Positions 46,297 to 54,256 of a DNA stretch of 64,000 bases are shown here, in pieces. The DNA is from RGIG5612 sp963589005. GTDB lineage: Bacteria; Bacillota; Clostridia; Lachnospirales; Lachnospiraceae. Position 1 is the first letter of the stretch. Each line of letters begins with the position of its first letter. Both the position numbers and the translations under genes were made by a program. The notes below the pieces were generated by a model, which was not told the origin of the DNA, ran no database searches, and saw only the letters and a list, made by a program, of their open reading frames with translations. The stretch lies in NCBI GenBank assembly GCA_963589005.1, contig CAVAJR010000006.1, positions 36,906-100,905 of the forward strand, read 5' to 3'.

Positions 46297-47166
46297 ATGA
46301 CTGAAACACAATTAGAATATTTTACAAGAATTGTAGAATTAGGGAGCTTCAGCGAGGCCGCATTGGAGCTTGATATCTCACAATCATCTATAAGTAAACA
46401 GATAATGCAGCTAGAGGATGAACTGCAAGTGTCTTTATTTGACCGCTCATTTCGCAAGGCTCGGTTGAGCTCTGCCGGGGAATTACTCTATCAGGATGCA
46501 ATTGATATCCTGCACAATATAAAACGGATGAAGGACAATGCTCATGCACTTTCATCAAGCGGCAAGAAAAAAATCTCAATATTGGCTCTGCCTGTCATAG
46601 GACATTATAATTTTTATATTCCTGTATCCCTGTTCGAATCGGAACATTCTGAACTTGAAATAGAGCTAACTGAGATCGAAGAGCCTGAGATGTATCGCAA
46701 AATTGAACGAGGAGACTATGATGCAGCTATTACATATTTTAATCCTCGTCATCTGGTAAGAAATGGCAGATTTTTTCCACTTGCCGATGATGAGATGGTT
46801 CTCGTCTGCAGCAGAGAAAATCCCCTGTGCAGTAAGAAATTTATTACTCCCGAGGATATAGATGGGATAAGATTATTATCCATGCAGAAATATACATGCA
46901 TAAGCCAATTATATGAATTGTATTTTCAGAAGCATAATACTCATCCCAACATTACGTTCCGTGCCAGGCCTGAAACCATTATGGTAGGTGCCGAGGCCAA
47001 CCAGGCTCCTGCACTTCTTACAAGGATTCATACTCAGACACAGCGAATATCAGGATGTAATCTGGTACCATTTTCGCCGTCACTTAAGGGAATATTAGGG
47101 ATAATAATCAATCAGCGCAGCCAGAATAAGGATATTCTGGAAGAACTTGCCAAAATCCTTGTTTAA
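46297..47166 (+). CDS. LysR-family transcriptional regulator
   Basis: 289 residues. N-terminal winged helix (EYFTRIVELGSFSEAALELD, then ISQSSISKQIMQLEDELQVSLFDR) and a periplasmic-binding-protein-like effector domain (90-289). The ATG at 46297 has AAGAAGGA 5 bases upstream and begins directly at the HTH; an ATG 16 codons earlier has no such site. It is divergent from the molybdoenzyme operon and is its likely inducer-dependent activator. Confidence 0.88.
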   Translation: MTETQLEYFTRIVELGSFSEAALELDISQSSISKQIMQLEDELQVSLFDRSFRKARLSSAGELLYQDAIDILHNIKRMKDNAHALSSSGKKKISILALPVIGHYNFYIPVSLFESEHSELEIELTEIEEPEMYRKIERGDYDAAITYFNPRHLVRNGRFFPLADDEMVLVCSRENPLCSKKFITPEDIDGIRLLSMQKYTCISQLYELYFQKHNTHPNITFRARPETIMVGAEANQAPALLTRIHTQTQRISGCNLVPFSPSLKGILGIIINQRSQNKDILEELAKILV

Positions 47167-47314
47167 TATCACATGGCTTGTTGTGTTAGCCTGACAATTC
47201 AGCTCGTGTTTTAGTATAACTGTTTTAAATTAACTGCATCATACTATTTACTTATTTTCCATGCAGTACATAAAACAGGCCTTAGCACGGATCACATAGA
47301 TACAACCAAGTTAT

Positions 47315-47363
47315 AAAGCAAAACAGCCAGCTGTCATAATTAACAACCGGCTTGTTTTGCTTT
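47315..47363. terminator. Bidirectional terminator between LysR gene and gapA
   Basis: AAAGCAAAACA (47315-47325) with TGTTTTGCTTT (47353-47363), extended inward by GCC/GGC. T-rich flanks on both strands. Confidence 0.8.
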
Positions 47364-47380
47364 TATACTTATATTTAGAT

Positions 47381-48427
47381 TTATTTGCCTCTGAGGATTG
47401 CTGCTGCGGCATCTACATATGCCATATGCTTGATAAGAGAAACTATCTTGGCTGAATATCCCCATTCATTGTCATACCATGCGATAAGCTTAACAAAATC
47501 ATCACCCAGCATGATGCCTGCCTTCTTGTCAAATACACATGTATGATAGTTGCCGCGGATATCGGTTGAAACTAGCTCATCTGTATTATATTCGATGATG
47601 CCTGTCATCTCCATATCTGCTGCTGCCTCGATGGCTGCACAAATCTCTTCATATGATGTCTTAGTATTAAGCTTGCAAGTAAGATCCACAACTGAACAGT
47701 CATTACACGGAACACGGAAGCTCATGCCTGTAAGCTTGCCCTTCATCTCAGGAATTACAAGACCTACTGCTTTGGCAGCTCCTGTTGATGAAGGAATGAT
47801 ATTATTAAATACAGAACGTCCTGTTCTCCAGTCACGTCCGCCGTTGGAGTCAACAGGTTTTTGCTTAGATGTAGAAGCATGGATCGTTGACATAAGACCT
47901 TCCTTGATGCCGAATTTGTCATTGATAACCTTAACAAGCGGTGCAAGACAGTTGGTTGTACATGAAGCATTTGATACAACTTGCATATCAGGATCATAAG
48001 CATCCAGATTAACGCCGCATACAAATGTCGGGAAATCATCATCCTTGCCAGGTGCTGATAAAATAACCTTCTTGGCTCCGCCTATATCAATATGCTTTCT
48101 GCAGTCTGCCATTGAGCGGAAGGCACCTGTTGATTCGATGATATATTCTGCACCCGTTGTTGACCAGTCAATTTCATCCAGTTTGTCATGTGAATTAACA
48201 TAGATGCGATGATCATTAACGCACAGACCATAATCCTTGACTTCAATCTTGCCCTCAAATCTTCCAAATACTGAATCGTACTCAAGCATATATGCCATCT
48301 TCTCAATCTCAGCATTTCTCTGGTTAATAGCTACGATATCGATATCTTCATCGTTATTCTTAGCTATTGTGCGGATAACAGTACGAGCGATACGGCCAAA
48401 GCCATTGATTCCTACTTTGATACTCAT
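47381..48427 (-). CDS. gapA: Glyceraldehyde-3-phosphate dehydrogenase
   Basis: 348 residues. NAD-binding VGINGFGRIAR and the catalytic SNASCTTNCLAPL with the active Cys are intact; C-terminal WYDNEWGYSAKIVSL is typical. The ATG at 48427 has AAGGAGAG upstream and begins at the family N-terminus, so longer readings are rejected. Stands apart from pgk-tpiA, so glycolytic genes are split in this genome. Confidence 0.95.
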   Translation of the reverse strand: MSIKVGINGFGRIARTVIRTIAKNNDEDIDIVAINQRNAEIEKMAYMLEYDSVFGRFEGKIEVKDYGLCVNDHRIYVNSHDKLDEIDWSTTGAEYIIESTGAFRSMADCRKHIDIGGAKKVILSAPGKDDDFPTFVCGVNLDAYDPDMQVVSNASCTTNCLAPLVKVINDKFGIKEGLMSTIHASTSKQKPVDSNGGRDWRTGRSVFNNIIPSSTGAAKAVGLVIPEMKGKLTGMSFRVPCNDCSVVDLTCKLNTKTSYEEICAAIEAAADMEMTGIIEYNTDELVSTDIRGNYHTCVFDKKAGIMLGDDFVKLIAWYDNEWGYSAKIVSLIKHMAYVDAAAAILRGK

Positions 48428-48615
48428 AAGTTGTATACTCTCCTTCGGTGTTTCCGTCAGCCAAAGCCGCACGCAGCAAAATACGCCAATGTGTACTTGC
48501 TGCATGGACATCAACTGGCTTGAATCTATAATATTACTCTCGTGGGTAATGATATCACAATTTTCCGAATTGAGAATGCAAATCTTGAACCGAGTTTTTT
48601 GTATACTTTGTATAT

Positions 48616-49119
48616 TTACATATTTGAGATTTTGATTGACCTAGTCAGAATAGCCAATATGCGGCTTGCAATAATTCCCATAACAGCACCGGTAATTATG
48701 CCGATTGCCATAAGTATCGGAAGATAGTATGCAATAACAGGAACGCCGGTTACAATAATTGCAGCTGCAATCTGACCTATATTATGACATACTGCGCCGG
48801 ATATGCTGACGCCAATAACTGAGAATTTATTGATTTTTTTTAAAATGATCATTATAGCCAGACTTAGTATGCCCCCTGATAAACTGTATATAAGAGACAT
48901 CATATTGCCGAACAGTAGTCCGGATACAAATATTCGGATCACCGAGATCAGGCATACATCCGGAAGTTTCATGAGATAAAGTCCTGTAACTATAACTACA
49001 TTGGCCAGCCCCAGCTTGATTCCCGGAATACCAAAATTAAATGGAATCAATGACTCCACATAACTGAATATAAGCGCAAGGCTTACAAATATTCCTGCCA
49101 TAGCTACTCTTTTTGCCAA
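48616..49119 (-). CDS. Gx transporter family membrane protein (Hpre_diP_synt_I)
   Basis: 167 residues and about five membrane helices. SYVESLIPFNFGIPGIKLGLANVV is the family hallmark (given here across two stretches: SYVESLIPFNFGIPG, IKLGLANVV). TTG start with GGAAGGA 7 bases upstream. It is the last of three genes with an NusG-II protein and ApbE. The same trio is found in flavin-based extracellular electron transfer loci, where the Gx protein corresponds to EetB; this equivalence is from memory. Confidence 0.8.
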   Translation of the reverse strand: MAKRVAMAGIFVSLALIFSYVESLIPFNFGIPGIKLGLANVVIVTGLYLMKLPDVCLISVIRIFVSGLLFGNMMSLIYSLSGGILSLAIMIILKKINKFSVIGVSISGAVCHNIGQIAAAIIVTGVPVIAYYLPILMAIGIITGAVMGIIASRILAILTRSIKISNM

Positions 49120-49227
49120 TGTATTTTCCTTCCGTTACCTTTTTATTAGTTTGCAAGCACTACAAAATACCCTTGATGCCGAAAATTTTCTTAAACAGAC
49201 ATCGCAGTCTGTAAAATGCAGCCTTAT

Positions 49228-49626
49228 CTATTGAGCGATGGCATCCAGATCGTCAGCTGACACCTCGGATTTCACGACCTCCACAACCAGTCTGTGCGGA
49301 AGGCATACTATCGTGTCGCCATTCGTAGATATTGTTCCCTTGGATATGCAATAGCCGTCCGGGCAGTCTGCATATTCCATTCTGACGGCACCATTTTCTA
49401 TTACTATGGTATTCTTGCCATGCTCATTATCAATTTCTATGATTTCGTCCATATTTAGTGAATACCTAGCATATTCGTTTCCGTCAATTCTTATTACAAT
49501 CTGATCGCCGTTTGATTTTCCCCTTGCGATAATTAAGAACACAAAAAGAAAAATTGCTGCAGCAGCCCATGCCGCAGCAAGTATTATATCATTTCTGCAT
49601 AATTTAAAGGGATTTCGTTTGCTCAT
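49228..49626 (-). CDS. NusG domain II-containing membrane-anchored protein
   Basis: 132 residues. One N-terminal membrane helix (about 15-33) followed by an extracytoplasmic NusG-II fold with MEYADCPDGYCISKG and IVCLPHRLVVEV, including the conserved Cys pairs. Function in the family is not settled. It is placed between ApbE and the Gx transporter, 6 bases after apbE, so it most likely belongs to a flavin or redox assembly on the cell surface (EetA-like). Confidence 0.8.
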   Translation of the reverse strand: MSKRNPFKLCRNDIILAAAWAAAAIFLFVFLIIARGKSNGDQIVIRIDGNEYARYSLNMDEIIEIDNEHGKNTIVIENGAVRMEYADCPDGYCISKGTISTNGDTIVCLPHRLVVEVVKSEVSADDLDAIAQ

Positions 49627-49632
49627 GGATTA

Positions 49633-50718
49633 TTATCGCTTGATTATATTGATCTTATATGTATCAGATGTGAATATATCACTGATTCCCTCGGAAATAT
49701 AGAGCTGATTGTCATCTGTCATCATTACAAAATCGAATTCATATCCGCTCTCCCGCCAGAATGCCGTTGCCTTGTCAAGTCCCATGACAAATAATGCCGT
49801 AGAAAGTCCGTCTGCAAGGGTTCCGTCGTCACTGATAATCGATACCGATATAAGGCCGCTGTCTGCAGGCATACCTGTTGCAGGATCTATTATATGATGA
49901 TATGTCTTACCATCCTCAATAAAATATCTCTCATATCCGCCGGATGTTATGACACATTTATCAGTAAGTGATAATATACCCAGACATTTGCTGCCGTCCT
50001 TAGGGTCCTGGATTCCGACCTTCCAGTAACTTCCATCTGCCTTAGTTCCGACTACACATACATTTCCGCCCAGGTTAATGATGGCACCGCTCACATTGTT
50101 CTCTTGCATTATTTTGGCCACGCTGTCGGAGGTATATCCCTTGCCGATTCCGCCAAAATCTATTGCCATGCCTTCTTCAGCAAATGTGATCTCATTTGTT
50201 TTATCATCAAATGTTACCTTGCTGACATCCGTAAGCGGCAGCAGCTCATCTATTTCTGACTGGGTGAGTACTTTATAATTATCAGTCGTAAATCCCCATG
50301 CATCCATAAGCGGATATACAAGCGGATTAAATGCTCCTTCAGTTGCGGAATTTATTTCCATCGAGCGCTGATACAGATACGCAGATGTGTCAGATAATAC
50401 AGCTGAGCCGGAATGATTGAGTGTGTATATCTCACTGCTCTCATCCCCGGTAGATAAAAGCTCATCCAGTTCCTGTATCTTCTTAACAGATTCGCTCAGT
50501 GCCTCTGATGCATTGCCGCCATATGCCTTAACAGTCATATATGTATCCATCGCATACAGCTCCTTCGACTGCATCTCAGTCGAATCTGCAGCTGCAGATT
50601 CCGTCCCTGTAACAGCGTCTGAAGCGGTCTCTTGACTGCTGCCCGGCAGCGACGTGCATCCGACCAAGGCAATTGACGATATACATGCCAATATTAAAAA
50701 TAAAATGTTTTTCTTCAA
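49633..50718 (-). CDS. apbE: FAD:protein FMN transferase, lipoprotein
   Basis: 361 residues. From the TTG at 50718 (GAGGGG 7 bases upstream) the protein begins with a lipoprotein signal, MKKNILFLILACISSIALVGC, whose lipobox is LVGC with Cys21. The ApbE domain follows with GGIGKGYTSD and GGNVCVVG and a C-terminal ADGLSTALFVMG. It links FMN covalently to Thr/Ser of exported flavoproteins, here outside the membrane. An ATG 16 codons earlier would bury the signal peptide and lacks a ribosome site. Confidence 0.9.
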   Translation of the reverse strand: MKKNILFLILACISSIALVGCTSLPGSSQETASDAVTGTESAAADSTEMQSKELYAMDTYMTVKAYGGNASEALSESVKKIQELDELLSTGDESSEIYTLNHSGSAVLSDTSAYLYQRSMEINSATEGAFNPLVYPLMDAWGFTTDNYKVLTQSEIDELLPLTDVSKVTFDDKTNEITFAEEGMAIDFGGIGKGYTSDSVAKIMQENNVSGAIINLGGNVCVVGTKADGSYWKVGIQDPKDGSKCLGILSLTDKCVITSGGYERYFIEDGKTYHHIIDPATGMPADSGLISVSIISDDGTLADGLSTALFVMGLDKATAFWRESGYEFDFVMMTDDNQLYISEGISDIFTSDTYKINIIKR

Positions 50719-50842
50719 TTCAGTACCCCTCACGGCTTTGGTTAGCCGTAGGTAACAATATAACATTCATTGCTTCTTTGTGCAACACGAATAATGCTTT
50801 ACAGCTTACATTGAAATGATGTGTACCTTAAATCTGTCCTGA

Positions 50843-51307
50843 TCACATTGCCTGATTGTCACAAATATATTTAAGTAAGCCCCGGCAGCCTTCTTCCAGA
50901 TCCTTCCAGGTTGCATCAAAATTGCCTGTATACCATGGATCTGCCACCTCACCCGGTCTGTCTGTATAATCCATCATCATAGAGATCTTGCTATCCGGAT
51001 CATCATGGATGATATATTTAATATTTCGCATGTTGTTGCGATCCATTAGAATTATCATATCGAATCGGTCATAATCACTTGCTGTGATCTGCCGTGCCCT
51101 GTGATCAGAGCATGATATGCCATGCTCTGATAATTTTCTCCTTGCCGGCGGATATACAGGCTCGCCTATCTCTTCCGTACTCGTTGCAGCCGAGTCGATA
51201 TAGAATTTATCTTCCAGGCCGCAGTCAGCTGCAAGTTTGCGCATCATATATTTGGCCATGGCCGAGCGGCATATATTGCCGTGGCAGACAAAAAGTACTC
51301 TAATCAT
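50843..51307 (-). CDS. Low-molecular-weight protein tyrosine phosphatase
   Basis: 154 residues. The catalytic loop C-x5-R is CHGNICRS (Cys8, Arg14) right at the N-terminus, with the acid Asp in VADPWYTG. The ATG at 51307 has CAGGAGA upstream, and MIRVLFVCHG is the family start, so a longer reading is rejected. A decayed second copy of this start occurs 1.8 kb upstream. Confidence 0.92.
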   Translation of the reverse strand: MIRVLFVCHGNICRSAMAKYMMRKLAADCGLEDKFYIDSAATSTEEIGEPVYPPARRKLSEHGISCSDHRARQITASDYDRFDMIILMDRNNMRNIKYIIHDDPDSKISMMMDYTDRPGEVADPWYTGNFDATWKDLEEGCRGLLKYICDNQAM

Positions 51308-51363
51308 AATCAAAATCTCCTGTAAATAAACCATCTCCCAGTATTCCAATTTATCTACTGATA

Positions 51364-52752
51364 TCATTCTTTCACCTTCCAATACCCGGATTTATTTGAT
51401 CCGACTCTTTCAATAAAGCCTTTTCTCTTCAGAACAACAATGTTATTCTGAACGGCCGTTTTTCCAACACCAACCAGAATTGTAAGCTGAGGCTGTGTAA
51501 CATTAGGATTATTGCGGATTTCCATAAGGATTTTTTGCTGTGTATCGTTGAGTTCGTTTAATTTATCTACCACATTATCTGCCGGGTTATCTACCATATC
51601 ACCATCAATACGATTAAAAGGCAGATTTACCACAATGGAATTTTCTCTGAATTCAAACGCATTCTCTCCGTAAACATCTGTAATTTTTGGAACACCTCTT
51701 CCAGAACGTTCACTGATGTGTAATTGCAGGAAAAGGTCTGACAGTTTTTGATTAACAGGAATAGATTCCCCCTGATAAAATCCCTTTTTTGTTTGTCCCG
51801 GAGCAAGCGCACCTCTAGATAATATTTCTATCCTATCGCTATATACAGTAATCATTGGAGCATTGCCATCAACCCATTTGTTATGAACAAATGCATTGAC
51901 CAGCGCCTCTCGGAAAGCATCATTATCAAATAGAGGAACATCTTTCCTCTGAAGCCTTCTTCCTCTTTCATCAGTCTGAATCAAATTTATGACATCCCCA
52001 TATTCCAGGATTTTATCCAAAGCTAACAATATGCATGTATTTCCGAATTCCTTTATGGAAAACAAGGGTGAGCTTTTACTTTCTCCGCGAAAAATAGATA
52101 CACGTATTGGCATGTGACAATCATCTGAGAGTAGTTGCGCCATAACATTATATTTTTCATCATTGGTAAGCAACCCAAGATTTTTCTTAAATGTGGCTTC
52201 CTTCAAATTAATTCCGCGACCGGCATAATATGTAAACAATCTTTCAAATGACAGTTCCTGATATTCCGATTCTGTATTGCAAATGGATGGCAAGCCATTC
52301 TTCAGTACATCAAATAATTGTGCTTCCCTCTCAGGATATTTTGCTACACTCTCTTTGCTCGAGCCAATGCGTATATATCGTATTCCATCAAATGAAGTCG
52401 GCACTTTAACCGCAGCCGGAATATCGAGAACTACAATTCTTTTTTTATTGATTTTTATCTCATGAAAGGTGAAACCAATATCAGGTGAAACAGATCTTGC
52501 CAGATAATGCTGAAAAGGCTCGTTTTTAACATCCTTCTGATAATTTATACTGGTTCCTGTAATTTCATGAGTTTTGTCATTGATTCCCCAGATGAAATAT
52601 GCGTTTGTTTTCCCCTTTATAGCAGCAGCATTTGAAAGAGCAGAAATGTACTCTCCTATTTCGTGTGGTTCGAACCAGTTTTCTTTAAATTCAAACCATT
52701 CCTCTTCTGAATATTCCAATAATGACTCCACTATTTTTTCATAATTATCCAT
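51364..52752 (-). CDS. AlbA_2 (Schlafen-type) / HATPase / winged-helix putative transcriptional regulator
   Basis: 462 residues. N-terminal AlbA_2 domain (about 1-125: EEWFEFKENWF, YFIWGINDKTHEITG, VKVPTSFDGIRYIRIGSS), a GHKL-ATPase-like domain (about 260-385: FREALVNAFVHNKW, ISERSGRGVPKI), a linker with repeated VDN/VDK units, and a C-terminal winged helix (ILMEIRNNPNVTQPQLTILV, read as two parts). This architecture is widespread and usually annotated as a putative regulator or RecG-like; true function unknown. The promoter has large inverted repeats that recur inside the linker coding DNA. Confidence 0.82.
   Translation of the reverse strand: MDNYEKIVESLLEYSEEEWFEFKENWFEPHEIGEYISALSNAAAIKGKTNAYFIWGINDKTHEITGTSINYQKDVKNEPFQHYLARSVSPDIGFTFHEIKINKKRIVVLDIPAAVKVPTSFDGIRYIRIGSSKESVAKYPEREAQLFDVLKNGLPSICNTESEYQELSFERLFTYYAGRGINLKEATFKKNLGLLTNDEKYNVMAQLLSDDCHMPIRVSIFRGESKSSPLFSIKEFGNTCILLALDKILEYGDVINLIQTDERGRRLQRKDVPLFDNDAFREALVNAFVHNKWVDGNAPMITVYSDRIEILSRGALAPGQTKKGFYQGESIPVNQKLSDLFLQLHISERSGRGVPKITDVYGENAFEFRENSIVVNLPFNRIDGDMVDNPADNVVDKLNELNDTQQKILMEIRNNPNVTQPQLTILVGVGKTAVQNNIVVLKRKGFIERVGSNKSGYWKVKE
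51562..51595. repeat. Promoter-type repeat inside the AlbA_2 gene linker
   Basis: TTTATCTACCACATTAT (51562-51578) is identical over 17 bases to 52779-52795 in the gene's own promoter. It is followed by CTGCCGG and another TTATCTACCA (to 51595), units that also occur in the promoter in a different order. In the minus frame it encodes the linker MVDNPADNVVDK. Confidence 0.75.
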
Positions 52753-52768
52753 AAAGTGCCCCTCTTTT

Positions 52769-52826
52769 ATCTGCCGGTTTTATCTACCACATTATATCAG
52801 ATGTGGTAGATAAAGTGGTAGATAAA
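52769..52826. promoter_or_regulatory. Inverted and direct repeat array upstream of AlbA_2 gene
   Basis: TTTATCTACCACAT (52779-52792) and its exact inverse ATGTGGTAGATAAA (52801-52814) with an 8-base spacer, then a third copy GTGGTAGATAAA (52815-52826) in direct orientation to the right arm, and a related ATCTGCCGG at 52769-52777. It lies 27 bases before the start codon, where an autoregulatory operator would be expected. Confidence 0.65.
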
Positions 52827-52834
52827 TCACACAA

Positions 52835-52869
52835 TAAAAAAGGACTCCCTCTCAACAAAGGAATCCCTT
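52835..52869 (-). terminator. Possible terminator of a lost upstream transcript
   Basis: On the minus strand AAGGGATTCCT can pair with AGGGAGTCCTT (one mismatch, two G-U), followed by TTTTTT. It would stop transcripts arriving from the phosphatase remnant before the AlbA_2 promoter. Confidence 0.35.
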
Positions 52870-53067
52870 GACTTAACAGACGATAAGATTGTTTTCCATA
52901 CATATTTTTTACAGTACACAATATAACCTGCAAGGCTCTTTTTTCTTAACATCACAATATTTTCTTAAAAATCCATCTCTTCATTCTGTGTAAATCCTGT
53001 GTAAAGCAAGGTCTTGGCAGCTCAGAAATGGCTCAAATAAAGGATTTTCGAGAGAATGTTGGTACTA

Positions 53068-53098
53068 TGCCGTGGCAGACGAATAGTATCCGAATCAT
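53068..53098 (-). pseudogene. Truncated duplicate of phosphatase gene start
   Basis: ATG at 53098 with AGGAGAAACTT upstream reads MIRILFVCHG, matching MIRVLFVCHG of the intact phosphatase at 51307, then diverges after the codon for Gly and stops 11 codons later. The DNA match also covers GCCGTGGCAGAC and the start-codon surroundings. Only about 30 coding bases survive. The signal-loop Arg and all later sequence are missing. Confidence 0.65.
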
Positions 53099-53109
53099 AA
53101 GTTTCTCCT

Positions 53110-53323
53110 ATTAAAAATGCCGTGATTTGCCGTGTTTCAGCCACTTTTGCGTACCTTGCAACGATATGTGTCATTCACATAACTTATGGCAATTTGGCAA
53201 AACAGGGCAAATCGAGGCATATGTGTTCCATCAATCGTAGTCAAAACGTAGTCTGTACAGGCTCTTCTGACTACTCCGCCTGGGTTTCCAGGGGGTGCAA
53301 AAGGGGGGTGCATAATTTAACGA
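53110..53323. other. Non-coding accessory sequence with TTTGCC-type repeats
   Basis: No ORF on either strand. Short words recur in both orientations (ATTTGCCGTGTTTCAG, and GGCAATTTGGCAAAACAGGGCAAA, each split across the stretch), which could be recombinase-binding or att-like, but no integrase gene or matching second copy was found. A G-rich tract, GGGGGTGCAAAAGGGGGGTG, lies near 53292-53311. Confidence 0.25.
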
Positions 53324-53602
53324 TTATCCTTTAAAAATATGTTCCCTATGATATTCAAGGAATTTTCTGTTCTGACCTTTCAGTTCGATTTTCATCTTAT
53401 CATTCACATTCATGAATATCTTGTCGATATCGGTCAGTTCGTTTGATATCTTTACTGTCCCATCTTCCTCAAACGAGATAGACCCCTGGTCAAACAGCTT
53501 GTCATGATTAGGACAGAGCAGAAAGCCATTGTCCGGATCAAGTTTCTCTTCCGGCTCACTATCAACCCATGGCTTTATGTGGCTTGCTACCAGAAATCTA
53601 TA
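53324..53602 (-). pseudogene. HNH endonuclease, 3' fragment
   Basis: The last 90 or so residues of an HNH_2-type nuclease: FLVASHIKPWVDSEPEEKLD, then PDNGFLLCPNHDKLFDQGSISFEEDG, with the His pair and the final EYHREHIF. Upstream, the reading frame runs into sequence that codes for an Abi protein on the opposite strand, so the 5' part with the start codon is lost. The junction is near 53590-53602. Confidence 0.75.
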
Positions 53603-54144
53603 AAAATGACAATCCGAAAATAACCCACTTTTATAACAATGTCGGCTATTCCGGCGTTCCCCTCTGGTCCCTCTTTGAGATCCTGACACTTGGGGATTTC
53701 GGATTTCTGCTTTCATGCCTGACTTTCGATGTCCGCGACGACATTTCACGAACACTCGGAATTAACGTTTCTGCCGATACAAACCGCCAGCTGGTGTATA
53801 AATACATCTATACGCTAAAGGATCTTCGAAACGCTATCGCTCATAACGCCGTCGTTTTTGACACAAGGTTCCGAAACATAGATCCTTCACGCGCAATGAA
53901 ACGCTGTCTTGAGCAGGATATCGGTCTTCCATATGTCAACTTCAAATCCATAGGCGACTACATCATCCTGATGTGCTACTACCTGAAACTGCTTGGCGTG
54001 ACCAAAACAGAGATCAAAGCCTTCATCAGAGATTTTGAAAAAATCACCGATGAATATAAAAACTCTGTTGACCCTTCTGTTGCCGCAATAGTCGTGCGTT
54101 CGGATCTTTCGAGCCGTATGCAGACTTTGAAAAATTTCATATAG
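53593..54144 (+). pseudogene. Abi_2-family abortive infection protein, 3' fragment
   Basis: About 180 residues of the C-terminal part of an AbiF/AbiD (Abi_2) protein: NDNPKITHFYNN, PLWSLFEILTLGDFGFLLS, and the HEPN-type R-x4-H in LKDLRNAIAHNAVVFD. Full proteins are about 300 residues, so the first third is missing. An ATG at 53569 exists by chance in the HNH-derived part. Head-to-head with the HNH fragment; both are cut at the 5' end at the same point. Residual function is doubtful. Confidence 0.7.
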
Positions 54145-54192
54145 GGGTTGCTTTTTAGAGCATTTTCCCTTATACTTTACATAGCAATTGGG

Positions 54193-54247
54193 GTATGCGT
54201 TTGCGGACGCATACTTGAAGGGAGTCGGATTCGTCCGGCTCCCTTTT
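54193..54247 (+). terminator. Two hairpins, the second a UUCG-loop terminator
   Basis: GTATGCGT / ACGCATAC (54193-54214) is followed by GGGAGTCGGA-TTCG-TCCGGCTCCC-TTTT (54220-54247), a 10-bp stem with a stabilising UUCG tetraloop and T-run. It follows the Abi fragment and probably came with the phage material. Confidence 0.75.
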
Positions 54248-54256
54248 ACATTCCCA

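Noticed and set aside
52769..52826. Short CRISPR array
   Set aside because: The repeated units are inverted and directly adjoining, without uniform spacers, and no cas genes are present; an operator array fits better.
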